Shown one piece after another: positions 16,050 through 25,539 of a DNA stretch of 64,000 nucleotides. Location of the stretch: assembly GCF_007859915.1 (NCBI RefSeq), contig NZ_SJPM01000004.1, positions 492,177-556,176 on the forward strand, in the 5' to 3' direction. The position numbers and the translations under genes were made by a program. The DNA is from Neorhodopirellula pilleata. Its GTDB lineage: Bacteria > Planctomycetota > Planctomycetia > Pirellulales > Pirellulaceae. The notes under the pieces were generated by a model that did not search any database, was not told where the DNA came from, and worked only from the letters and a program-made list of their open reading frames with translations. Every line of letters begins with the position of its first letter. The stretch's first letter is position 1.

Positions 16050-18116
16050 TTAATCGCCCTTTGCATACCGCTTGAGCTTTCGATCAAGCGTGCTGCGTTC
16101 GATACCCAAGATGGTCGACGCTTGACTTTTGTTTCCACCGGTTTGTTTCAACACGCCGACGATGTGCTGCCGCTCCAATTCGGCGAGCGAGATCGAAGCC
16201 CTGTTCGAGTTCACGGGATCGTGATCGATCGACGGCAAGTTACCGGCAATCCGAGTCGGTGCGAGAAGCAGATCATCCGCATCGATGGTGGGACGCTCGT
16301 CGTCACGATGCGGCGTCATCACCACGGCACGTTCGATCACGTTGCGAAGTTCACGAACGTTTCCCGGCCAAGGATACGACATGAGTTTTTCGATTGCGGC
16401 GCGGGACAACACCAACTCGCGACGCCCCATCGACTTGGATAATGTTTTAACAAAGTGTTCGGCTAGCAATACGATATCGCGGCCGCGTTGTCGCAACGGC
16501 GGCACGACGATTTCGATCACGTGCAACCGGTAAAAAAGGTCTTGCCGGAATTCACCCGCCTGGACCATCGCTTGCAGGTCGCGGTGCGTTGCGGCGATCA
16601 CGCGGACATCGACCTTAACCGACTCGTGACCCCCGACGCGTTCGAACGGATGGCCTTCCAAAACTCGCAACAACTTTGCTTGCAGGTCCAAGTTCATCTC
16701 GCCGATTTCGTCGAGCATCAACGTGCCACCGGAAGCGGCTTCGAACTTGCCTTTCTTTTGCATCGTCGCGCCGGTGAACGCGCCTTGCTCATGGCCGAAT
16801 AGTTCGCTCTCGAGAAGATCTTTCGACAACGCGGCGCAGTTCAAACAAACCATCGGTTGATCCGCCCGGGGGCTGGCGTGATGGATCGCCGAGGCGACCA
16901 GTTCCTTCCCGACGCCCGATTCGCCGCGTAACAAAACCGCTGCACCGGAGCCGGCGACTTGGACAATCTGGCGTTGGATTTCTCGGATCGCGTCGCTGCG
17001 TCCGAGGATTGCCGACCGCCCCGTCAATTGGGCCCGCAATCGCTTGACGGTTTGTTGAGTTTGCAGCAGGTCTTGGCGGAGATTGGCTTGGCTTTGAAGT
17101 GACCGGATCGCTTCACCAAAGATTTCGCTCGCCGTCACCACCAGCGAAAGTTCCTCGTCGGTGAGACTCGGGTCGTCGGCCGCCGTCGTGACGTGAATTA
17201 ACCCGCTGGTTCGATGCGGCGTCGATTCGGTGTTGATCAACGGCACCAAGATGATCGATTCGACGTCGATTTCACCCTGCGTGTTTTCGGTGGCGAGTGT
17301 CGCGTCGCCCAACACATTACGAGCCAAAATCGACGAGGCGTTCGGGGCGAACGCTTGTTCCAGGAGGGTTTCGGGCGGCCGGCGATAGCGATGACCGGGA
17401 CGCTGATGCACCCGCCGGGGCGGCGGCAACCGGGCACCCGAACCGCGTTCGGCAGGCACGTCGAAGTACAACCCGATCTCGGCGGCGGGAATCTGTTCGC
17501 TGATCGTTTCAAGTAACCGCTCGGCCGCCTCGTCGGGGCTTTCGGCGCGGCCCATCGCAAAAGCCATTTGCAATAACGCCCGATCGGTGCCTGCCCGAGG
17601 CGGGATCGGGTCACCGGCACGACTCCGGTCATACGGCGATCGCTTCGGGCGTTTGAGAGTGAGATCGCCCGAGGATCGGGACACGATGTCCAGGCATTCC
17701 GACGACTCGAGGATCTGCGAAAGATCGCCTTCAGTCACCCCGTCTTGCCAGGAATCAACCGGCGACTCGGCCGAGTTCAACTCGCCGTTTGCGAGATCGC
17801 GGGTGAACCGCAGTTCGAATCCGGCGATTTCTAATCGATCGCCCTCGCTCAGCGTTTGGGGCGAATCGATTTTTTGGCCGTTCAATTGAACCCCGTTTCG
17901 GCTCGCTAGATCCTCGACCCACCAACCGGGGGTTTGGCCGTGTCCCCAAAACACCCGCGCGTGGCGGCGACTCGCCCGGCCGCTGCGGAGGATGATCTGA
18001 TTGGTCGAGGCCCGGCCCATCACCACCTCGTCGGCCGGACTGAGTCGATACACGTCCGTCCATCGTGACCCACGATGTAGCACGAGGTAGGCGTGGAGGT
18101 CCGGCGGAGCGGCCAT
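16050..18116 (-). CDS. Sigma-54-dependent activator with FHA and GAF domains
   Basis: The 688-residue regulator has an N-terminal FHA domain (about 20-105, with GRASTNQIIL, SRRHARVFW and LASRNGVQLNG), a GAF domain (about 180-340), a sigma-54 AAA domain (about 370-600) and a Fis-type HTH (about 645-686, GGNKSQASTILGIERSTLDR). The AAA domain has Walker A GESGVGKE, the sigma-54 contact loop HEQGAFTGA, and GGTLMLDEIGEM. It should activate sigma-54 promoters in response to a phosphothreonine-containing partner (FHA) and a small ligand (GAF). Planctomycetes often link FHA to Ser/Thr kinases, but none is encoded next to it. It is divergent from the DUF1598 gene. Confidence 0.93.
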   Translation of the reverse strand: MAAPPDLHAYLVLHRGSRWTDVYRLSPADEVVMGRASTNQIILRSGRASRRHARVFWGHGQTPGWWVEDLASRNGVQLNGQKIDSPQTLSEGDRLEIAGFELRFTRDLANGELNSAESPVDSWQDGVTEGDLSQILESSECLDIVSRSSGDLTLKRPKRSPYDRSRAGDPIPPRAGTDRALLQMAFAMGRAESPDEAAERLLETISEQIPAAEIGLYFDVPAERGSGARLPPPRRVHQRPGHRYRRPPETLLEQAFAPNASSILARNVLGDATLATENTQGEIDVESIILVPLINTESTPHRTSGLIHVTTAADDPSLTDEELSLVVTASEIFGEAIRSLQSQANLRQDLLQTQQTVKRLRAQLTGRSAILGRSDAIREIQRQIVQVAGSGAAVLLRGESGVGKELVASAIHHASPRADQPMVCLNCAALSKDLLESELFGHEQGAFTGATMQKKGKFEAASGGTLMLDEIGEMNLDLQAKLLRVLEGHPFERVGGHESVKVDVRVIAATHRDLQAMVQAGEFRQDLFYRLHVIEIVVPPLRQRGRDIVLLAEHFVKTLSKSMGRRELVLSRAAIEKLMSYPWPGNVRELRNVIERAVVMTPHRDDERPTIDADDLLLAPTRIAGNLPSIDHDPVNSNRASISLAELERQHIVGVLKQTGGNKSQASTILGIERSTLDRKLKRYAKGD

Positions 18117-18224
18117 TTTGGAGGAACCGTGAGCAGAAGGGCAGGTCTTGCTTGTCGTTTGAATTCAACACAACTATTCTAGTAGCTCTTCCCATCGCTA
18201 ACACCAGAGCAGGAATCTGTCTCG

Positions 18225-19604
18225 ATGCGCTCTTCTCAACCAACTCTTCCACGAATCGTTTTGGCCTTTGCCGCCGCGATCATGTTCGCGGCCTCCGCGA
18301 CATCCGCTTTCGCCGGTATCGGCCTGGGACGCGGCCAAGCGGTCGGTGGCGTGATGATCGACCCGCAAGGCAACGTGCGTGCGGCGACCCCCGCCGAGCA
18401 AAAGGAGATGGCCGAGGTAATCCGAGCGGCCATGAACGAACCCGCCGGTCAACTCGCACAAGTGACCGAGAAACGTGTCATTTCGCTGGCGAAACTCCAA
18501 AACGCATTGCGACAAGTCCATGAAACCGGCGGCCACATCGGCGACGAAGCCGCCTTCTTGGCCGGCTTGCAACGGATCGAGTACGTCGTCGTCGACGAAG
18601 AAAACCAGGACTTGTTGCTCGTCGGTCCGGCCGAACCTTGGGAGTTACGAGCCGATGGCAGCGTCGTCGGTAAACAGTCCGGCGGCAGCGTCTTGCGACT
18701 CGACGACCTTTTGACCGCCTTTCAAAGTGTCGAGACGGCTCGCCGGGATGGTGGCATTCGCTGTTCGATCGAGCCGACCGCAGAAGGTCGCATGCGATTG
18801 CGCAGTTTTTTAAAGAACGTCAAATTGCGTCCGGGACAAAACCCTGCTTTCTTGGAAGCCGGCATGCGGGAAGCCTTCGGGGCTCAAATGGTGTCGTTGG
18901 CGGGCGTTCCCACGACCAGCCGGTTTGCCCGAACGTTGGTGGCTGCCGATTTTGAAATGAAACGGATCGCGATGGCGTTGACCGAATCGCCCGTTCGCGG
19001 ATTGCCCAGCTATTTGGAAATGGCTCGCAACAAACGCCAATCGGCGGCCCAAAGTCCGCGTTGGTGGATGGCGTGCAACTACGATCCGATCGCCCGTGAT
19101 GGGGACGGTCGTGTTTGGAAAATCAGCGGCCAAGGCGTTAAGACGATGACCGAAGAAGATATCGTTGCCGCCGACGGATCGGTTGAGTCAGACGGACGCC
19201 AAGACCCGTTGGCGTTGAAATGGGCCGAAACGATGACCGAGAAATTCGGCGAATTGTCGACCGAACGCAGCGTTTTCCGCGATTTGCGAAACGTGATGGA
19301 CTTGGCGGTCGTGGCGACGCTGATCACCCAAGAACAGCTCGATCGAAAAAGCGGGTTGGACTTGAGCGTCCTGCGTGGGCAGGATTCGCTGGTCGAGACG
19401 GCCAATTACGAACTGCCCCAATCGCTCTCGCCGCAGTGCAGTTTCATCCACGGCCGAGCCGGCTGGACCGTGACGGCGTCCGGTGGTGTGAACATCAACG
19501 CGTTCGGCGTTGTCGACAATCAAGTCGAATCGGCCGATTTGCAAACGCTCGTCGTCGCCCGAGACAATGGCGATGACACCCGATGGTGGTGGGACAGCAA
19601 GTAG
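18225..19604 (+). CDS. Secreted DUF1598 protein
   Basis: The 459-residue protein starts with a signal peptide (positive residues, then IVLAFAAAIMFAASATSAFA, cleavage near residue 30). It has the DUF1598 pattern: GQAVGGVMIDPQGNVRAAT, RVISLAKLQNALRQVHETGG, FLAGLQRIEYVVVDEENQDL, LVGPAEPWELRADGSVVG and LRLDDLLTAFQSVETARRDG. The family is found mainly in planctomycetes and has no known function. It is probably exported to the periplasm-like space. It is divergent from the sigma-54 activator gene, with 108 bp between them that could hold both promoters. I cannot assign a reaction. Confidence 0.82.
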   Translation: MRSSQPTLPRIVLAFAAAIMFAASATSAFAGIGLGRGQAVGGVMIDPQGNVRAATPAEQKEMAEVIRAAMNEPAGQLAQVTEKRVISLAKLQNALRQVHETGGHIGDEAAFLAGLQRIEYVVVDEENQDLLLVGPAEPWELRADGSVVGKQSGGSVLRLDDLLTAFQSVETARRDGGIRCSIEPTAEGRMRLRSFLKNVKLRPGQNPAFLEAGMREAFGAQMVSLAGVPTTSRFARTLVAADFEMKRIAMALTESPVRGLPSYLEMARNKRQSAAQSPRWWMACNYDPIARDGDGRVWKISGQGVKTMTEEDIVAADGSVESDGRQDPLALKWAETMTEKFGELSTERSVFRDLRNVMDLAVVATLITQEQLDRKSGLDLSVLRGQDSLVETANYELPQSLSPQCSFIHGRAGWTVTASGGVNINAFGVVDNQVESADLQTLVVARDNGDDTRWWWDSK

Positions 19605-19611
19605 GCAACGC

Positions 19612-19691
19612 GGCATGCATCCGTGGTGGCGACTTTCAGTCGCCAAACCCCAGAGACGTCGACTCAAAGTCGACGCCACGTCAGGAATGCA
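19612..19691. repeat. Family B palindromic element, copy 2
   Basis: The hairpin pair GGCGACTTTCAGTCGCC and GTCGACTCAAAGTCGAC matches the core of the element at 10666. The outer ends CATGCATCCGTGG and the complement of CCACGTCAGGAATGCATG are imperfect inverted repeats. It begins 8 nt after the DUF1598 stop codon. Confidence 0.75.
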
Positions 19692-19762
19692 TGATTCGTT
19701 GATCCCGCATTGTTGATTGCCCCAACTTGGTGGGTTCCTCTTGATTGCAATTGTTGTCTGCC

Positions 19763-19818
19763 GGGCGGATTTGATACTTCCTAGATCGTACTGATCTAGG
19801 AAGTTTCGTATCCCGCCC
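19763..19818. promoter_or_regulatory. Hairpin upstream of the membrane protein gene
   Basis: A perfect 12-bp inverted repeat (ACTTCCTAGATC, 5-nt spacer, complement) at 19776-19804 is extended imperfectly to about 25 bp arms by GGGCGG/CCGCCC ends. It lies 15-70 bp before the ATG at 19833. It could be an operator, a leader hairpin or the end of the repeat region before it. Confidence 0.5.
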
Positions 19819-19832
19819 ATGGTATTTCTGAG

Positions 19833-21395
19833 ATGGATTTTTCCCGTCGCACGGACGAACGACGTCGACGGGTGATGTTGTCGACCGGCGCGGGGTCGGT
19901 TGCAGCACCGACGGCCAGTTCACGCAAACGGATCGAAGAGTTGCGTGAAGCTCGGCGTCCTTCGATGGCCTACGGTTCTCGGGTGCGTCGCTGCCTTCGC
20001 GGTCGTTGGTTCTCGCTCGTGCCCGTTACACCGGCCGCCTACGCCAAGTCGCTCCTAGCGATCGCCGGGATCGTTTTCTTGCTGATCGTCCTGCACGACG
20101 CGAGTGTTCGGTACGAGTGGGTCGCCGGTCGTCAGACGTGGGTCGATGTCCTGCGAATCAACCGATACGGCAGCCTTGGGCGGTACGTGATCGGATTGCT
20201 TTACCTTGCCGTCGCCGGGGCGGCTTGGCTGGTTTATCAATTGCGGCGATATCGCAATGACGATTTCAGCGGCAATTATCAACTTTGGCAATGGATCCTG
20301 GGCACTTCGCTAGTAGCCAGTTTCGCTAGCACCGTACCGTTGACGGAAATGGCCGGTGTCGGCATCGAATGGTTCTTGGGAAAACGAATCGCGTTGTCCG
20401 GTGAAGATTGGATCGAACTGTTCCTGATGGTTGGCGGGGCGATTTTGGCACTGCGAACGATCGCCGAAATGTGGCACTACCGTTTTGCCGCAGTTCTGAT
20501 GGTTGGCGGATGGGTCATGATCGCCATCCCGATCGCCGCCCAGTGGAACGTGATCGCCGTCGAGGAGGTGAACCGCTGGACGATCGTGACGTCGGCACCG
20601 CTCGTAGCGGTGGCGTTGTGGTTCGCTGCCACAGTCGGATACTTGCGATGTTTGTTCCGCGAAGTTCGCGGGATCCAGCCCGCCCCAGGCTTCATCGAAC
20701 GTTTCCGTCTGATCGCGCGTCCGGACTCGGGCGACTCCGAAGAACCGCTCGAAGATTCGGCCCTTCCGGTCACCCGTCCGAAACCGATTCAGACCGAAGC
20801 CCCCGCCCAAACCAAGCCCGTTGCACAACCTAAGCCCGCTACCCAACCTAAGCCCGTTGCCCAACCAACGAAGCGCGACACTGACTCGGACGACGACGAA
20901 CAAGACCGCGATCAAGCGAAGCGAAGTTGGATGTCGTTCTTCCGCCGCAAACCCAAGCTGGTTTCCGCAGATTCATCGCCATCGAAAGACGTCAAAGACT
21001 CGTCAAAGGTCGTTGCTGCCAAAACGCCTCCAAAGGAGAGTCATCCGATAAAAAGCCAATCGGACACAAACCGCGATACTGCGGCGGGAAGCGAGCACGA
21101 CGCCTCATCTGAACCGCCCGCGAAAAAGCGTCGTTTTGGTTTAGGATCGATCATGAAACGCCGTCAAGCTGACGAAGCAGAAGACGACGAGCCGAAAAAA
21201 CCAGTTCACGCTCAATCGGCAGCCTCACAACCATCTCACGATGATGAGGATGACACCGACGATGACGATTCGAATAACGACGACGGATCGGACGACGGTG
21301 ATCTGTCCGAGGACGGCATCGATTGGTCGAACATGAGCAAAGCCGAACGCCGACGAATGCGAAAGCAACTCAAACGAGGCGGCCGAGCCGCCTAA
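19833..21395 (+). CDS. Membrane protein with long disordered charged tail
   Basis: I do not recognise this 520-residue protein. An Arg-rich N-terminus (about 1-65) is followed by roughly six membrane segments between residues 68 and 275 (for example SLLAIAGIVFLLIVLHDASV, YVIGLLYLAVAGAAWLVYQL, VLMVGGWVMIAIPIAAQWNV). The C-terminal 230 residues are low in complexity: Pro/Gln/Lys repeats (KPVAQPKPATQPKPVAQP), then an acidic Asp/Asn-rich stretch and a basic end. The tail is probably cytoplasmic and disordered. The arrangement resembles planctomycete-specific membrane proteins of unknown role. The start ATG follows the 19763-19818 hairpin. Confidence 0.75.
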   Translation: MDFSRRTDERRRRVMLSTGAGSVAAPTASSRKRIEELREARRPSMAYGSRVRRCLRGRWFSLVPVTPAAYAKSLLAIAGIVFLLIVLHDASVRYEWVAGRQTWVDVLRINRYGSLGRYVIGLLYLAVAGAAWLVYQLRRYRNDDFSGNYQLWQWILGTSLVASFASTVPLTEMAGVGIEWFLGKRIALSGEDWIELFLMVGGAILALRTIAEMWHYRFAAVLMVGGWVMIAIPIAAQWNVIAVEEVNRWTIVTSAPLVAVALWFAATVGYLRCLFREVRGIQPAPGFIERFRLIARPDSGDSEEPLEDSALPVTRPKPIQTEAPAQTKPVAQPKPATQPKPVAQPTKRDTDSDDDEQDRDQAKRSWMSFFRRKPKLVSADSSPSKDVKDSSKVVAAKTPPKESHPIKSQSDTNRDTAAGSEHDASSEPPAKKRRFGLGSIMKRRQADEAEDDEPKKPVHAQSAASQPSHDDEDDTDDDDSNNDDGSDDGDLSEDGIDWSNMSKAERRRMRKQLKRGGRAA

Positions 21396-21451
21396 TCCAA
21401 TCAATGCTTCAAAAAGTGTCCTGCATCGTTCGACGGGACACCGCGTCGGCA

Positions 21452-23044
21452 TCAGGGTTTGAGGCGAATGCTGCTGAACTCACTACCGCCACCAAAGAAC
21501 AGCGGTGAATTCTTGGAATGAAAGAATGGTGCCGCTTTCGCGATATCTTGAATCGTCGTTTCAAGGTCATCGTCGGTTGGGCCATCATTACCACAATCCA
21601 CCTGAAACGTCACGGTCGCGCCCATTTTGATAATACGCACCAAATGCGGGCCAAGATTAGGTAGTCGGCCAATTTCGGCGCGGTCCAGCTTGAACCGATT
21701 GAGCAGCACCACACCGCCACTTGATGATGGTCCGATGCTTGGATTGACAAGTTGCAAATACACCGAGTCCGTCAAACCGTTGTAACTAACGTCAGCAAGT
21801 CCGGGGCCCATCCCGACAAATGCCTCCCGGTCAAGTTGCTCGAACTCCAAGACGACTTCAAAGACAAAGTCCTTTGTCAGAAACCCCGCATCTTTGGTTT
21901 GGATTGCGTTCCGATTTCTGCTCGATGATTCATGGGCGCCTTGAATTCGAATGCCCCCGCTGCGAGTCTTGCGATACTGCGACTGCGTGGTCAAAAAAGC
22001 GGGTAGTTGACGAGAGATGGTGTTGCCGCCGATTCGATCAACGCCAGCCACAGCCACCCGGCGCCGTGTCATCGGATGCGTTTGAGAAACCGCAATCGAC
22101 GTGGTCGATGCTACCAAAATCCTACCCGTCTCCACTTCGACCAAGCGGACGTAGGCGGTGCCGCGTTCCTTGGATGTGGGAATGACTTTCCCAACCACCA
22201 CGTGAGATGCTCCGGTTAGTTCTCCGACTTTCTTTGCGGATTCTTGATCGAAAAGAACGGTGTTCTGGACGAGCAGTTCCGTCACCAAGTCATTTAGGTT
22301 GGAGCGATCGACGACCGTGATCTTTCGATTGACGAGATTGGTAACGAGGTCTTCTTCAAGTGCCGCATTCTCATCGCTGGTCGTGCCATCCTCGAACACG
22401 AGAGGGCAAACCGCCACAACCACTCGACTGTCGACGTCGACCTCGTCGCCGACACGAAGGGCGACCTCGATATCACCCGCCATGCGTGCCTTGCAATAGA
22501 GCTGATCCACTTCCACGACGGTAAGCTCAGCGATCTTTGGTCGCTCCGTCGCCAAGACCTTTCCCGTTTCCGGATCCACGATGTCATCCAGATTTCGGAA
22601 TACAGAGAGCTTCGCGCCCTTCCGCATTCCCTGACTTCTTCCAAGGTTGATATAGACTAGCTGTGGTGTAACTTTAGCAATCTTGCCTAACTTCTTGACG
22701 TTTTCTGCTAGTCCGAAAATCTTCCAACTGAACATGACTGGAAAGCCCACGATCTCAACCGCTTGATCGAAGTCCACGGCGCTCACTTCCTTGACATCGG
22801 TCCTTGGAAAACTCAATGCTTTGTTCGACTTCAAATCGAAGAATTCAACCGTGGTATCGTCGGCCCGGATCGTGTAGCCGACGATGATCGATTTATCATT
22901 AAAGGCAACTTTAACGATTTCCTTCGTTGCTCGATCGTCAGCCGCAAGGCACGACCCCGCCGCAAGAGAAACTGCCACGACGACCAACAGACCGACTAAC
23001 ACAGTAATGGCCGATTGAAAGACAATGGGATTGAGTTTTTTCAT
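21452..23044 (-). CDS. Exported protein with FlgT-like and CsgG-like domains
   Basis: The 530-residue protein has a signal peptide (residues 1-34, with AITVLVGLLVVVAVSLAAGS). A beta-rich region around residues 128-200 reads LVYINLGRSQGMRKGAKLSV, then the DPETGKVL type, resembling the FlgT C-terminal domain. A CsgG/FlgO/LpoB-like domain follows at about 205-320, with ALEEDLVTNLVNRKITVVDR, GELTGASHVVVGKVI and RLVEVETGRILVAST. The C-terminal 190 residues look like a beta-sandwich with GNDGPTDDDLETT. The family suggests an envelope assembly or lipoprotein-linked role, but no flagellar or curli genes are nearby. A longer paralogue is encoded divergently next door. Confidence 0.7.
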   Translation of the reverse strand: MKKLNPIVFQSAITVLVGLLVVVAVSLAAGSCLAADDRATKEIVKVAFNDKSIIVGYTIRADDTTVEFFDLKSNKALSFPRTDVKEVSAVDFDQAVEIVGFPVMFSWKIFGLAENVKKLGKIAKVTPQLVYINLGRSQGMRKGAKLSVFRNLDDIVDPETGKVLATERPKIAELTVVEVDQLYCKARMAGDIEVALRVGDEVDVDSRVVVAVCPLVFEDGTTSDENAALEEDLVTNLVNRKITVVDRSNLNDLVTELLVQNTVLFDQESAKKVGELTGASHVVVGKVIPTSKERGTAYVRLVEVETGRILVASTTSIAVSQTHPMTRRRVAVAGVDRIGGNTISRQLPAFLTTQSQYRKTRSGGIRIQGAHESSSRNRNAIQTKDAGFLTKDFVFEVVLEFEQLDREAFVGMGPGLADVSYNGLTDSVYLQLVNPSIGPSSSGGVVLLNRFKLDRAEIGRLPNLGPHLVRIIKMGATVTFQVDCGNDGPTDDDLETTIQDIAKAAPFFHSKNSPLFFGGGSEFSSIRLKP

Positions 23045-23251
23045 GGTGAAGTGACGAATTGGATTTCGGAATTGTTCGTGATTGAGCAGACGTTAGGTTC
23101 GTCTCGATCACAAGACTTGAAAGTACAGGCCATCGGTTCTAGACTGACATCTCCTGCTCTCAAAATCGCCGCCTTTCCCTCATCTGATAGTATGCGCAAG
23201 ACAATATCAGGCTACCAGATTAGCGAATCGGCCACATGTGTGTTTCAAAGC

Positions 23252-25327
23252 ATGGGCATTATATGCGATGGACGTCCGAGCATTCCGACTTTAATCTGCC
23301 GCCTGGCGTTTGTTTTCGTTACTGCGGCGGCAACCCCGCTATGCGGCCAGAGCCAGCACGATTCTGAAACGATCGCTAGAGTTTTCAACAAACAGAACTC
23401 CCTGGTCGGCACCATCGTCAGCGAAGACGAGACAACCATCACGGTGCAGGAGCTGGCAACAGGTAAAGATTTCACGGCGACGAAATCGGCCGACTTGAAC
23501 ATCCAAAAGCCTCTCTCGTTGGACGAAGCCGCTAAGCACGTCGGGTTGGCCCAAGTCGTTGGTTGGAAAACGAAACAACTTTGCGAACAGGCGTCGCATC
23601 GCGGTAAAGTTATCCGCGTCGCTCAACAAACCGTCTATATGAATTTGGGACGCGACGAAGCCATGACGATTGGCCTGCCGCTGTCTGTCTACAGGAATGA
23701 AGGCGTGATTGTCGACCCAGAAAGCGGTGCCGAGCTTGGTGTTGATCGTCGCAAAGTTGCCGAATTACATGTCACGGAGGTCAACCAAGAGTATTCGAAA
23801 GCAAAGATAACGTCTGAACTCGAAACCGAACTAGAATTCGGTGACGAAGTGTGTGCCGCAAACAAACCCATGGTGGTGGGCGTTTGTTCCATCGGCAATC
23901 TTGACGGAACGCTGACCTCGGCGGGTTCGATGATCACTGAAGATTTGACCGTGGCATTAGTCGATAAAGGTATGCTAGTGGTTGAACGATCAGTGATGGA
24001 TTCCGTCTTGTCCGAATTGGTAACTCAGAACTCAGCGCTCTTTGATGAGCAACTCTCTCAAGAGATCGGTAAGTTGGCGGGAGCCGATGCAGTACTGACG
24101 GGCAAGATCGTGACCGACCGCACAGGAGGCACGGCCCATCTAAGACTCATTGATGTCGAGAATGGCAAAATCCTCTTCGCGATTTCCTCCGCCGTTGATA
24201 CAGCTCTTGAAGATGGCAGCAACCCACGTGTCGGTCAGCACGCCGTGAAGCCTCGTTCGCGAGCAACCTTCGGCCCGAATGCGGTGATTCAGAACGAAGA
24301 TCGATTTCCATCGTTCATGACGACCAGCGCGGCACTGCAACGAGAAACCAACGGAGGCTTCCGGGTCCCTGCCGAACGAGGTCGTGAGGCTGCGATTTTC
24401 ACGAAGAACTCCGGTTTTCTAGACGGTGATTTTACGTTCGAAGTACAGTTCCAGTTTTCACCGCAAGATGACCATGCCGCGAAATTTGCAATGGGGACGG
24501 GGAATTTCGATCGTCGAGATATTATTTTGGATGTAATCGCACCGGCCGCCCGGTCCAATGCGGGGATGGCGATTCTGAACGGGACTTATCTCAATAAGAT
24601 TAACACCGATGGCATTCATACCGTGCGTTTCATCAAGGAAGGTAACGCCCTGACCGTGATGATTGACCCTCAGAGCGACGGTCCGACGGACGACGACATC
24701 GAGTCAACTTATGGCGACATCAAGCAATATCGTCCAGATTTCAACTCGAAGAATGTCTACCTGTATGTCGGCGGATCGTGCTCCTTTATGGGGTTCTCGC
24801 TCGCGCGAGGCGTTGCGCTCTATCCCAAACCGATCGTCGCCATCGCAATGCGTTCGGAAGCGTCCATCAAGGGCATTTCGCTCGAGTCGAACATGCCGGT
24901 AACCGCCGTTCCAGCCACTACCGTCCCAGCCACATCCAGCAAAGCTGACGCCGCGGTCCAGCCCGAAGCAACGAATGCACCCGAAGCAGCGCCTGCGCCC
25001 GAAGCAATGACTGCGCCCGAAACAGCGGAACGGCCCGAAACGGAAGCGGCAAATAAGTCAGAACCTCTGACACCGCAGGAGGAACTCCTGAGCAAGATTG
25101 CGGATTCGGTTTGGCGAAGTCAACAGCTCAGATTCTCCATCAAAGCCGATGGCAGTGCAGGCCACTTCTTTTCCGGCGGCACTTGGAAATACGATTCCCC
25201 GCAGTCCGTTCTCTTTTACAATAAAGACAACATTTTCAAAATGAAGATGGTGTTTTCCGACGACTTTCGTTCTTTCAAAGGCACCTGGATTTCGGGAGGA
25301 ACAAGCGTCGGAAAACGGGTCAAATAG
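23252..25327 (+). CDS. Divergent paralogue with FlgT-like and CsgG-like domains
   Basis: This 691-residue protein shares the domain order of the neighbouring minus-strand gene. A signal peptide (RLAFVFVTAAATPLCGQ) is followed by a FlgT-like part (TVYMNLGRDEAMTIGLPLSV, DPESGAELG) and a CsgG-like part (MITEDLTVALVDKGMLVVER, GKLAGADAVLTGKIV, LRLIDVENGKILFA). Next come a beta-sandwich with the matching QSDGPTDDDIEST, a Pro/Glu/Ala repeat linker (about 555-610) and an extra C-terminal domain (SVWRSQQLRFSIKADGSAGH). Starts at 23192 or further upstream are open, but 23252 gives the best signal peptide. A frame from 23015 would overlap the divergent gene. The pair must derive from duplication and inversion. 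Confidence 0.7.
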   Translation: MGIICDGRPSIPTLICRLAFVFVTAAATPLCGQSQHDSETIARVFNKQNSLVGTIVSEDETTITVQELATGKDFTATKSADLNIQKPLSLDEAAKHVGLAQVVGWKTKQLCEQASHRGKVIRVAQQTVYMNLGRDEAMTIGLPLSVYRNEGVIVDPESGAELGVDRRKVAELHVTEVNQEYSKAKITSELETELEFGDEVCAANKPMVVGVCSIGNLDGTLTSAGSMITEDLTVALVDKGMLVVERSVMDSVLSELVTQNSALFDEQLSQEIGKLAGADAVLTGKIVTDRTGGTAHLRLIDVENGKILFAISSAVDTALEDGSNPRVGQHAVKPRSRATFGPNAVIQNEDRFPSFMTTSAALQRETNGGFRVPAERGREAAIFTKNSGFLDGDFTFEVQFQFSPQDDHAAKFAMGTGNFDRRDIILDVIAPAARSNAGMAILNGTYLNKINTDGIHTVRFIKEGNALTVMIDPQSDGPTDDDIESTYGDIKQYRPDFNSKNVYLYVGGSCSFMGFSLARGVALYPKPIVAIAMRSEASIKGISLESNMPVTAVPATTVPATSSKADAAVQPEATNAPEAAPAPEAMTAPETAERPETEAANKSEPLTPQEELLSKIADSVWRSQQLRFSIKADGSAGHFFSGGTWKYDSPQSVLFYNKDNIFKMKMVFSDDFRSFKGTWISGGTSVGKRVK

Positions 25328-25539
25328 CTCACGGACTCGCTAGCACGCGGCATCACGCCGATCTGCCAATGCGTCGGGTTTGTCTCTATTTCGTTGCTCC
25401 GCTGCGTTATTGCCTTACCCGCGTTAGAGGAGGCGGTGAGGTCATGTCAATCGAAAGCCCTGGGGTGGTCCGGCACCGCCGAATCGGTAAGCTTGGAGAT
25501 CTTCACTTTCCTCACTCCCACTGATCCAAGGTCATTGTT
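25328..25539. other. Region upstream of ppiC with a possible short ORF
   Basis: A 26-codon frame starts at ATG 25443 after a GGAGG-type sequence and encodes MSIESPGVVRHRRIGKLGDL with a His-rich end. It could be a leader peptide, but nothing else supports it. No other feature is visible. Confidence 0.3.

Noticed and set aside
17805..17825. Possible tRNA T-loop (GTTCGAATCC)
   Set aside because: It lies inside the sigma-54 activator gene and no acceptor or anticodon stem is nearby.
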